From RPQJ01 sp044226195 (GTDB lineage Bacteria; Pseudomonadota; Gammaproteobacteria; Steroidobacterales; Steroidobacteraceae), in assembly GCA_044226195.1 (NCBI GenBank), contig JBGAHO010000005.1, forward strand, positions 1 through 64,000: a stretch of 64,000 bases of DNA, given 5' to 3'. The position numbers and the translations under genes were made by a program. The number at the start of each line of letters is the position of its first letter. Positions within the stretch are counted from its first letter, which is position 1. The notes below the pieces were generated by a model. That model saw nothing but the letters and a program-made list of their open reading frames with translations. It had not been told where the DNA came from and did not search any database. Positions 18,120 through 25,771 of this stretch are shown one piece after another.

Positions 18120-19480
18120 TATTTCAGGGCGGCGTAGGCGTCGGCCACGAAGGCCGCGAGGCTCTCCACTTCCGGCATGGCCGCGCCGTTCGCCGTGAAC
18201 CCGAAATCCACTTCGTCGGCGTACGACATGAGGGTGATGTTCAGCCCCACGCCCGCAATCAGCGTCGATACCGGGAAGAGTGCCTCGAGTCGCGCGCCGT
18301 TCAGGTACAGGTGACGATCCGGGCCGCGCACGTTCGAGACCAGGACATTGGCGGGTCGCATGCCGTAGCGCTCGACGTGCGCGCTCGACAGCGTCTCGAT
18401 CAGCGCGAACGACATCACGGCGTAGGCGTAGGCGGCGTCCTTGCCGAGATTCTTGAGGTCGGCCTTGGCCGCGTGCGTGCTCGCCTGGATCGCCTTCAGC
18501 CGGCGCGTCGGCGGGTCATCGGGCTGGCCCAGCATCGGCCAGATGGCGGACACGTTGGTCGTCGCTTCCTTGACGCCCGGATCGTGCAGCGACACCGGGC
18601 AGATGGCCACCAGCGGGTGATCCGGCTTGCGGCCCTGTGCCTTGAGGTAGCGGTTGAGCCCGGCGTCGACGAGGCACAGCGCCACGTCGTTCAGCGTGCA
18701 CTGGTGCCGGCGCGCGATGGCCTTCAGGCCGCGCAACGGGAACACCGCGTGCGAGACCGCGCGCGCGTTGTGGATCGGCTCGTTCATCGGCGTCTGCGGC
18801 GCGGTGAAGGCGCGCCGCTCGGTGCGCGAGAAGCCGCGCAGGCCCTGCAGGGTGTCCTCCAGCAGGTGCAGCGAGCCGCGTCCGATGGAGCGCGTGCGCC
18901 GCGCCAGCTTCTGCGCCTCGCGCTCGAGCGTGGCGCGCATGTCGTGCGGCACGGGCCTCGGCCGATGCCGGATGCCGAGACCCACCGTCGTGCGGATGCG
19001 CCGGTCGCTCGCGCGCGTCGACAGCGCGCGCTCGAGGATCTGCATGCCCGACTCGCCGTCGACCAGCGCGTGGTGGACCTTGTGGTAGACCGCGAAGCGG
19101 CCGCCGCTCAGGCCCTCGATCACGTACACCTTCCAGCCGGGCCGGTTGCGCTCGAGCATGGGCCCGTGCAGGTCGGCGACCAGCTGGTGCAGCTGCTCGT
19201 CGGTGCCGGGCGAGGGCAGGGCGATGTGGAACACGTGGTACTGCGGTTCGATCCCGTCGACCTCGCGCCACTGCGGCATCCCGGTGGGGTGGAACTCCGG
19301 CACGCGATTGAACGGTGCCTGCGGCCGGGTCTTGCGGTAGGCCGCGACGATCTCGCGCACCCGGTCGGCGCCCCCGCGCTTCGGCAGTCGGAAGATCTGC
19401 ACGGCCCCGACGTGCCGCGGATTGTCGACCCGCTCGGTCAGGAAGAACATCAGGTCGAGCATCGGGATCGGCGTCGTCAT
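18119..19480 (-). CDS. wax ester synthase/diacylglycerol acyltransferase (WS/DGAT)
   Basis: The 453-residue protein carries the WS/DGAT catalytic motif HHALVDG (H136, H137, D141, G142). It also has the N-terminal LDLMFFLTERVDNPRHVGAV, the NDVALCLVDAGLNRYL block, NVLVSNVRGP, and the C-terminal LNITLMSYADEVDFGF. It would join acyl-CoA to long alcohols or diacylglycerol for storage lipid. The ATG at 19480 has a strong GGGGGAGAG ribosome site. The TAG stop lies inside a REP-like repeat arm. No wax-forming reductase is nearby. Confidence 0.92.
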   Translation of the reverse strand: MTTPIPMLDLMFFLTERVDNPRHVGAVQIFRLPKRGGADRVREIVAAYRKTRPQAPFNRVPEFHPTGMPQWREVDGIEPQYHVFHIALPSPGTDEQLHQLVADLHGPMLERNRPGWKVYVIEGLSGGRFAVYHKVHHALVDGESGMQILERALSTRASDRRIRTTVGLGIRHRPRPVPHDMRATLEREAQKLARRTRSIGRGSLHLLEDTLQGLRGFSRTERRAFTAPQTPMNEPIHNARAVSHAVFPLRGLKAIARRHQCTLNDVALCLVDAGLNRYLKAQGRKPDHPLVAICPVSLHDPGVKEATTNVSAIWPMLGQPDDPPTRRLKAIQASTHAAKADLKNLGKDAAYAYAVMSFALIETLSSAHVERYGMRPANVLVSNVRGPDRHLYLNGARLEALFPVSTLIAGVGLNITLMSYADEVDFGFTANGAAMPEVESLAAFVADAYAALK

Positions 19481-19626
19481 GACTCTCCCCCACGTCCCTT
19501 TTTGGAGGCATTCCATGCCTCCCCCGGGGGGCTGGCAATGACGGCATGTGCGGATCCGGCCCCCGCGAAATCGCAGGACGCGGTTCCGTCGGGGCGCTCC
19601 GCTCGGTCGCGGGATCGGGCGGGGGC

Positions 19627-20031
19627 TCAGCCCGTGCCGGTCGCCGACGCGCGCGCACGTCCGGCGCCGGTCAGGTCGCCCAGCAACTGCAGCAATTCCC
19701 CGGGGCTGAAGGGCTTGCTGACGTAATGGTCGGCTCCGGCGTCGAACCCGCGCTGGCGCTGCTCGGGCTGGTCCGCGGCGGTCATCATCACGACCCGGGC
19801 GCCGGCGAGGCGGGGATCGGCCTTGATGCGGCGGCAGACCTCGTATCCGTCGAGTCCCGGCATCATGACGTCGAGCAGCACGATGTCCGGCGGCTTGGCC
19901 TCGCACTCGAGCAGCGCCTCGTGGCCGTTCGCCGCTTCACGCAGTTCGACGTCCGCCCCGGAGAGGCTCAGCGTGAGCAGCAGCCGCAACTCGGGCTGGT
20001 CGTCGACGATCAGGACGCGGCTCGGTCTCAC
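19627..20031 (-). CDS. stand-alone response-regulator receiver protein
   Basis: This 134-residue protein is only a CheY-like receiver. The acidic pair is in VLIVDDQPE, the phospho-acceptor Asp in IVLLDVMMPGLDGYEV, the Thr/Ser position in VVMMTAADQPEQ, and the Lys in YVSKPFSPGEL. There is no output domain. GTG at 20031 overlaps the stop of the enoyl-CoA hydratase as GTGA, so it is translationally coupled to a metabolic gene rather than to a kinase. Its partner kinase is not in the immediate neighbourhood. Confidence 0.9.
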   Translation of the reverse strand: MRPSRVLIVDDQPELRLLLTLSLSGADVELREAANGHEALLECEAKPPDIVLLDVMMPGLDGYEVCRRIKADPRLAGARVVMMTAADQPEQRQRGFDAGADHYVSKPFSPGELLQLLGDLTGAGRARASATGTG

Positions 20032-20813
20032 GACGGATTGCTCTGCGACTTGCCGCGGTTCATCACCGCATTGCGCGTGCCGGCGAAGTTCGCGCCGTCG
20101 AAGCGCGCGGCCGCGGCCTGGCTGAGATGACCCTCGAGCGCGAGTCCGGCCTGCAGCGTCGTCTCGAGGCCGGCGTTGATCGCCTTGCGGACGTCGGCCA
20201 GCGTGGCCGCATCGCAGGACGCGATGTCCGCGGCGATCTTGCGGCACGCGGGCAACAGGTCGGCCGGCGGCAGCACGTCGATGACGAGGCCCCAGTCGCG
20301 CGCGGTCGCGGCATCGATGAAGTTGCCCGTGAAGCTCATGTAGCGGGCGCGTACCGGGCCGACGAGGCGGGGCAGCAGCTGCGACAGGCCCCAGCCGGGC
20401 ACGATGCCGACGCGTGCGTGCGTATCGGCGAAGCGCGCATTCGTCGACGCGACGAGGATGTCGCAGTGAAGCGCGAGCTCGAAGGCGCCCGTGATGGCGA
20501 AGCCGTTCACCGCCGCGATCGTCGGCTTGCCGAGCGCCGCGAAGGCGCGCGGGACCGGCCCGTCCGGTCCGAGTTCGGCCGCCGTGAGCGGCATCGTCTC
20601 CAGTTCCTTGAGATCCACGCCCGCGCTGAATGCCTTTTCGCCGGCACCGGTGAGGATCACCACGCGCACGGAATCGTCGCGTCCGAGCGCAAGGAGTTCC
20701 TCGAGCAGGCGCGAGCGCAGCGCGGCCGAGAGGGCGTTCATCTGGCGCGGACGGTTGAGCGTAAGGGTGACGATGCCGTCGTGTTGTTCGCGCAGCAGGA
20801 TCTCTTCGCTCAT
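20028..20813 (-). CDS. enoyl-CoA hydratase/isomerase family protein
   Basis: A crotonase-fold protein of 261 residues. The oxyanion-hole region is visible at EKAFSAGVDLKEL, the first catalytic-Glu block at GFAITGAFELALHCDILVAS. The second block reads RFADTHARVGIVPGWGLSQ, where the usual second Glu position is His. Many echA-like proteins share this change, and it makes hydratase activity uncertain. ATG at 20813 is preceded by a weak site; a longer in-frame start would add 61 arginine-rich residues. It is co-transcribed with the receiver gene. Confidence 0.9.
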   Translation of the reverse strand: MSEEILLREQHDGIVTLTLNRPRQMNALSAALRSRLLEELLALGRDDSVRVVILTGAGEKAFSAGVDLKELETMPLTAAELGPDGPVPRAFAALGKPTIAAVNGFAITGAFELALHCDILVASTNARFADTHARVGIVPGWGLSQLLPRLVGPVRARYMSFTGNFIDAATARDWGLVIDVLPPADLLPACRKIAADIASCDAATLADVRKAINAGLETTLQAGLALEGHLSQAAAARFDGANFAGTRNAVMNRGKSQSNPS

Positions 20814-21005
20814 GGGGTACTCGCTTGGCGGGACAGACGATTGTACGCCGGCGCGCCGGACGCTGAGGCGGCGCAGTGCGATTCGCGACCCCCGGATGGA
20901 GGTGATCTCTCCACCCTGGATACGAAGCCGTGGAGGCAGGCGCATTTCGACCTTTCTGAACCGGACTGCCGAGCGCGCAACCTGCCCGCGTGACACCGTG
21001 CCGGC

Positions 21006-21401
21006 ATGTTCAAACGTCTCATGGCTTCACTCGATGCCGGCGCGGGATCGCTGATGGAATTCCGGCCGTTCCTGCGTTCGTCGCGCGTCGCTGCGCCACC
21101 ACCGCCGGACTATCGGGCCGTGTCGGTCCTGCTGCGCGGTCCTGCCTGCGGTGCCGCCCAGGCGTGCGCGGGTCAGCGCATGCTGCTGCGGCCGAACACC
21201 CGGCTGCCGTTGCGCGATTGCAGCACACCCGACCAGTGCCGCTGCCGGTTCGCGATGCACGCGGACCGGCGGCAGGGCGAGCGTCGTTCGGTGTCGGTGA
21301 CGTGGAAGCGCGCGATCCGGCTCGGGCTGGACCGCCGTGCCGGTCGCGGTCGTCGCGCGTCCGATCGTGACGCTACGGCCGCCCCGCGCGCGGGGTCGTG
21401 A
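21006..21401 (+). CDS. small conserved cysteine-motif protein, function unknown
   Basis: The 131-residue product carries a pattern I recognise from short conserved proteobacterial hypotheticals: YRAVSVLLRGPACGAAQA, a GQRMLLRPNTRLPLRDC segment, then CSTPDQCRCRFAMHADRR followed by QGERR. Four cysteines plus His (C-x(n)-C-x5-C-x-C) could bind a metal. The rest is arginine-rich and probably disordered. Its 3' end overlaps the lactonase gene on the other strand by 29 bases. No clear ribosome site is seen, so the exact start is uncertain. Confidence 0.65.
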   Translation: MFKRLMASLDAGAGSLMEFRPFLRSSRVAAPPPPDYRAVSVLLRGPACGAAQACAGQRMLLRPNTRLPLRDCSTPDQCRCRFAMHADRRQGERRSVSVTWKRAIRLGLDRRAGRGRRASDRDATAAPRAGS

Positions 21402-22245
21402 CCCGTGCCGTCATGAGGTGACCCTGGCGCGCGGCGCCGGCGACCTCGGCCATCGACGAGGGCGCCGTCATCATGAAGAGCGTGCGGCCGTCCTCGCCCC
21501 CGAGCATGCACGCGAAGCACGGCTGGTCGGTCTGCACGGTGTCGACGACCGTGCCACCCGGCGCGATCAGCACGCATTCCGGCGCGATCGCGTTGGCGAT
21601 CCACACGTGGCCGTCCGCATCCAGGCAGATGCCGTCGGGCGCGCGCATGCCGACCGGCGCCCACACGCGGCCATTGGACAACGTGCCGTCCGCGGCGATG
21701 TCGAATGCCGACAGGCGCAGCGCGAGCGTCTCGGCGACGATCAGCGTGCGTCCGTCCGGCGTGATCACCATGCCGTTCGGAAAGTGCAGGCCGGGGGCGG
21801 CGATCCGCACCCGTCCGTCGGCATCGACGCACGCGAGGTTCGCCGTCGGATGGTCCGCGAGCACGCCCTCGACGCCGCGGGCCTTCAGGGCGTCGTCGAG
21901 CGCGAAGCCGAAGTTGCCGACGTAGGCGCGACCGGCCGCATCGACCACCATGTCGTTGGCCCGATGCGCGGCCACCGCCGACAGGTCGGCATGCACGCGC
22001 ACGCCGTCGGGATCGACCCGCAGCAACTGGCGGCGGTTCATCGACACGACCAGCAGTCGCCCGTCCGGCAGCCAGCCCAGGCCCGACGGGTGATCGTCGA
22101 TCGTCAGTTCCGTGCGCACCTGGCCGGCGGCATCGACCGATTTGACCGCGTGGTCGTAGAAGTCACTGAACCACAGCCGCCCCGCGTGCCAGCGTGGCCC
22201 CTCGCCGAAGTACAGCCCCGAGGCCAGCAGTGTCGCGGTGCCCAT
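21373..22245 (-). CDS. SMP-30/gluconolactonase family protein
   Basis: This 290-residue six-bladed beta-propeller protein has the metal-site Glu in the N-terminal YFGEGPRWHAGRLWFSDFY, then SGLGWLPDGRLLVVSM, ANDMVVDAAGRAYVGNFGF (metal-binding Asn), FPNGMVITPDGRTLIVAE, and the catalytic-Asp block APDGICLDADGHVWIAN. These hydrolyse sugar or other lactones in the cytoplasm. A GGGGA ribosome site precedes the ATG at 22245. It stands alone on its strand. Confidence 0.9.
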   Translation of the reverse strand: MGTATLLASGLYFGEGPRWHAGRLWFSDFYDHAVKSVDAAGQVRTELTIDDHPSGLGWLPDGRLLVVSMNRRQLLRVDPDGVRVHADLSAVAAHRANDMVVDAAGRAYVGNFGFALDDALKARGVEGVLADHPTANLACVDADGRVRIAAPGLHFPNGMVITPDGRTLIVAETLALRLSAFDIAADGTLSNGRVWAPVGMRAPDGICLDADGHVWIANAIAPECVLIAPGGTVVDTVQTDQPCFACMLGGEDGRTLFMMTAPSSMAEVAGAARQGHLMTARVTTPRAGRP

Positions 22246-22384
22246 CGTCGTCTCCCCGTCATGCGTGTGCGTGCCTCGCCGGTCGGGCCTCCGGCGCCGA
22301 CCCGCGTCGCTGCGCCAGGCACGAAGTCCGGTCGCGAGCCTTCGCTGGTATTCTAAGGGTCCACGATCAGGGCGACACACCTGC

Positions 22385-23299
22385 TTGGCCACCCCGTCCC
22401 TCACCCGGTTCGCCTGGCTCTCCATCGGCGCGGCGCTCGCGACGATGGGACTGAAGGCGCTCGCGTACCTGCTGACCGGGTCGATCGGCCTGCTCTCGGA
22501 CGCCATGGAGTCGCTGGTCAACCTCGCGGGCGCCGTCATGGCGCTGTCCATGCTCGCCGTGGCTGCCCGTCCGGCCGACGAGGACCATCCGCACGGCCAC
22601 GGCAAGGCCGAATACTTCTCGGCCGGCGTCGAGGGCACGCTCATCCTGGTGGCAGCCGCCAGCATCGCGTACGCGGCGGTGCAACGACTGCGGCATCCGC
22701 AACCGCTCGAGCAGATCGGACTCGGTCTCGGTGTCTCGGTGCTCGCCTCGCTGGTGAATCTCGGCGTCGCGCTGGTCCTGCTGCGCGCCGCGAAGCAGCA
22801 CCGCTCGGCGACGCTCGATGCCAACGCGCACCACCTGCTGACGGACGTGTGGACGTCGGCGGGCGTGCTGGCCGGCGTCGCACTGGTGGCGCTGACGGGC
22901 TGGCTGCGGCTCGATCCGCTGGTCGCCATCGCGGTGGCGCTGAACATCGTCTGGACCGGCGGGCGCATCGTCCGCGACTCGGTCTACGGACTGATGGATG
23001 CCGCGCTGCCGCCCGCCGAGCAGGAGGTGCTGCGCCAGTTGCTCGAACCGTACGAGCGCGAGGGCGTCGAGTACCACGCGCTCAGGACGCGGCAGTCGGG
23101 GGCCCAGCGCTTCGTGTCGCTGCACGTGCTCGTGCCGCCCGAGTGGACAGTGCAGCAGGGCCACGATCTCGTCGAGCGCATCGAGGCGGACATCCGTCGC
23201 GCCCTGCCGCCCGTGTCGGTGCTGACGCACCTCGAGCCCCTCGGCGATCCCGCCGCGATGGCCGACATCGAACTGCATCGCGAGGACCACGCGCCGTGA
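22385..23299 (+). CDS. cation diffusion facilitator (CDF) metal exporter
   Basis: The ~304-residue protein has six transmembrane helices and a cytoplasmic C-terminal domain. CDF signatures are GSIGLLSDAMESLVNLAGA in helix 2, the histidine loop HPHGHGKAEYFSAG, and HHLLTDVWTSAG in helix 5 with the HxxxD metal pair. The helix-2 pair is Glu/Asn (ESLVN) rather than Asp/Asp, a variant seen in many bacterial CDFs and linked to altered metal choice. The most sensible start is TTG at 22385; no ATG or GTG fits. Its stop overlaps the haloalkane dehalogenase start. Confidence 0.9.
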   Translation: MATPSLTRFAWLSIGAALATMGLKALAYLLTGSIGLLSDAMESLVNLAGAVMALSMLAVAARPADEDHPHGHGKAEYFSAGVEGTLILVAAASIAYAAVQRLRHPQPLEQIGLGLGVSVLASLVNLGVALVLLRAAKQHRSATLDANAHHLLTDVWTSAGVLAGVALVALTGWLRLDPLVAIAVALNIVWTGGRIVRDSVYGLMDAALPPAEQEVLRQLLEPYEREGVEYHALRTRQSGAQRFVSLHVLVPPEWTVQQGHDLVERIEADIRRALPPVSVLTHLEPLGDPAAMADIELHREDHAP

Positions 23300-24204
23300 C
23301 GCGACCACGCATTGAGGCACTGCGAACGCCGGACGAACGCTTCGCGAGCCTGCCCGGATTCGCGTACGCCCCGCACTATCTCGAGGACTTGCCCGGTTAC
23401 GAGACACTGCGCGTCCATTACCTGGACGAGCGCCCCTCGAGTGCGAGCGGCCGCACGTACCTGTGCCTGCACGGCCAGCCGACGTGGTGCTACCTGTATC
23501 GCAGGATGATCCCGGTCTTCGTGTCGGCGGGTCATCGCGTGGTGGCGCCGGACCTCCTTGGTTTCGGTCGCTCGGACAAGCCGGTGGACGACGCCCTCTA
23601 CACGTTCGACTTCCACCGCGCGATGCTGATGCGCTTCATCGAGGCGCTCGACTTGCGGCACGTGACGCTCGTGGTGCAGGACTGGGGCGGGCTGCTCGGC
23701 CTGACGCTGCCGATGGAGTTTCCCGACCGGATCGACCAGTTGCTGGTGATGAATACGGGTCTCGCGACGGGACGGTCCCCGGGGCCGGGCTTCGATGCCT
23801 GGAAACAGTTCGTCGCGGAGCATCCGGACTTCGACATCGCCGCACTCATGCGTCGTGCGACGCCGATCCTCGGCGATGCCGAGGCGGCGGCCTATGCCGC
23901 GCCGTTTCCCGACGCGCGCTACCGCGCCGGCGTGCGACGCTTTCCCGCCCTCGTGCCCGTCACGCCGGAGATGCCCGGTGTCGAGGTGTCGCTGCGCGCC
24001 GCCCGCTTCCTGCGCGAGGAGTGGCAGGGCCGGACGTTCATGGCGATCGGCATGCAGGACCCGGTGCTCGGCCCGCCCGTGATGCGCACGCTCGCGCGAA
24101 CGATCCGCAATTGCCCGCCGCCGGTCGAAGTCGCGGAGGGCGGGCATTTCCTGCAGGAATGGGGCGCACCCCTCGCAATCCAAGCAATCACTGCTTTCCT
24201 GTAA
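23296..24204 (+). CDS. dhmA: haloalkane dehalogenase (HLD-I type alpha/beta hydrolase)
   Basis: A 302-residue alpha/beta hydrolase. The N-terminal IEALRTPDERFASLPGFAYA with PHYLEDLPGYETLRVHYLDE, the oxyanion motif LHGQPTWCYLYRRMI, and VAPDLLGFGRSDKP are haloalkane-dehalogenase features. The nucleophile elbow VVQDWGG places Asp129 with halide-binding Trp130. The acid is in IGMQDPVLG and the His in EVAEGGHFLQEWG. It would hydrolyse carbon-halogen bonds to alcohols. GTG at 23296 overlaps the CDF stop as GTGA. An epoxide hydrolase with the same fold is the alternative, but the Trp after the Asp favours dehalogenase. Confidence 0.88.
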   Translation: MTRPRIEALRTPDERFASLPGFAYAPHYLEDLPGYETLRVHYLDERPSSASGRTYLCLHGQPTWCYLYRRMIPVFVSAGHRVVAPDLLGFGRSDKPVDDALYTFDFHRAMLMRFIEALDLRHVTLVVQDWGGLLGLTLPMEFPDRIDQLLVMNTGLATGRSPGPGFDAWKQFVAEHPDFDIAALMRRATPILGDAEAAAYAAPFPDARYRAGVRRFPALVPVTPEMPGVEVSLRAARFLREEWQGRTFMAIGMQDPVLGPPVMRTLARTIRNCPPPVEVAEGGHFLQEWGAPLAIQAITAFL

Positions 24205-24341
24205 CACTGTGTAACGGCGGCGAACTCGGCCGCTTTCCCCCGGTCGGTAGGCTGGGCCGCGTTCCAACGCGTGCCCGAGGTAGCGCCTGCGTGCCGCCCC
24301 CCGGCCGCGGCGCCGGGTTGCCGATCTGCAAGGGAGTCATC

Positions 24342-25718
24342 ATGTCGTTCAGTTCGAGTCGACGCGACCGGGCCGCTGGCCGGGTCGTCCTGGCATCGTT
24401 GTGCCTGCTGTCGGGCGTCTTCGCCCTCGCTCCGCCCGCGTGGTCCCTGCCGAGTTATGCCCAGCAGACGGGCGTGGCCTGCGCGCAGTGCCACACCGCC
24501 GCGTTCGGGCCGGCCCTCACGCAGTTCGGTCGTGAGTTCAAGCTCAACGGGTACGCGCTCGGTTCGCAGTCGTCGGTGCCGCTCGCGGCGATGCTCGTCA
24601 CCAGCTTCAACCAGACGGACAAGGGCGTGCCGGGCGGCGCGGCGCCGCATTTCGGCGACAACGACAACTTCGCGGTCAACGAACTGAGCGGCTTCTTCGC
24701 CGGGCGCATCACCGATCACATCGGCGGCTTCGCGCAGTTCACGTACAGCGGCGTCGACAAGGCCACGGCCTGGGACAACATCGACTTCCGGTTCGCGGAC
24801 AACTTCAAGCTCGGCCCGGCGAGCGTGCTGTACGGCTTCTCGCTCAACAACAATCCGACCATCCAGGACCTGTGGAACTCCACGCCGGGCTGGGGCTATC
24901 CGTACACGGGATCCGACCTCGCGCCGACGCCGTCCGCCGCGCCGGTCATCGACGGCGGCATCGCGCAGCAGGTGCTCGGCCTGACGGCGTACGCCGAGGT
25001 CAACGACTGGCTGTACCTCGAGGCGGGCGGCTACCGGCAGCTGTCCGACAGCCTGCTCAGCAATCTCGGTCTCGACCAGCCGAGCGGACTCGACCACGTG
25101 AGCGGCACGGCGTCGTACTGGCGCGTGGCCGTGCAGAAGGAGGTGGGCCAGCACTACTTCTCGGGCGGGTTGTTCGGCCTCGCATCGACCCTGTATCCGG
25201 GCAACGACCGCACCGCAGGCACCGATTCGTACACGGACTGGGGCTACGACGCGACGTACCAGTACACCGACGGCGTGAACAATGCGGTGACGGCGCAGCT
25301 CGCCTACATCCGCGAGGACCAGCGCCTGCGCGGCAGCACCGCGCTCGGCGACTCGACGCACGTGGGCAACTCGCTCGATGAGCTCAAGTTCAACGTGCAG
25401 TACGGCTTCCGCCAGACCTATCTCGCGTCGGTCGGCTACTTCGACACGACGGGCTCGCGCAACGTCGCGCGCTACTTGCCCGGCGAGATCGACGGCAGCG
25501 CGAGCGGTCGTCCCGACAGCCGCGGCTACGTGCTCGAAGCGGACTGGGTGCCCTGGGGCAAGCTGCAGTCGCCGGCGCAGCCGTGGATGAACCTGCGGCT
25601 CGGCGTGCAGTACACCGCCTACGACAAGTTCAACGGCGGCGACCGCAACTACGACGGCCACGGCCGCAACGCGAGCGACAACGACACGCTGTACCTGTTC
25701 GCCTGGCTCGCGATCTGA
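24342..25718 (+). CDS. outer-membrane porin with N-terminal c-type haem motif (Cyc2-like architecture)
   Basis: The 458-residue protein has a signal peptide ending near residue 35, a single haem c site (CAQCH, Cys47-Cys50-His51) within LPSYAQQTGVACAQCHTA, then FGREFKLNGYALG. About 350 residues of alternating beta strands rich in aromatic ends follow, ending in LYLFAWLAI, as in outer-membrane barrels. A mono-haem domain fused to a porin is the layout of the iron oxidase Cyc2; this protein shares that layout and the N-terminal module. It sits beside Fur-controlled iron genes on the opposite strand. Iron oxidation is a hypothesis. Confidence 0.8.
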   Translation: MSFSSSRRDRAAGRVVLASLCLLSGVFALAPPAWSLPSYAQQTGVACAQCHTAAFGPALTQFGREFKLNGYALGSQSSVPLAAMLVTSFNQTDKGVPGGAAPHFGDNDNFAVNELSGFFAGRITDHIGGFAQFTYSGVDKATAWDNIDFRFADNFKLGPASVLYGFSLNNNPTIQDLWNSTPGWGYPYTGSDLAPTPSAAPVIDGGIAQQVLGLTAYAEVNDWLYLEAGGYRQLSDSLLSNLGLDQPSGLDHVSGTASYWRVAVQKEVGQHYFSGGLFGLASTLYPGNDRTAGTDSYTDWGYDATYQYTDGVNNAVTAQLAYIREDQRLRGSTALGDSTHVGNSLDELKFNVQYGFRQTYLASVGYFDTTGSRNVARYLPGEIDGSASGRPDSRGYVLEADWVPWGKLQSPAQPWMNLRLGVQYTAYDKFNGGDRNYDGHGRNASDNDTLYLFAWLAI

Positions 25719-25771
25719 GCCGGCGTCGGCGCGGTGGCGACGGGAGCCGGGGCCCGTCGCCATCGGGCCGA

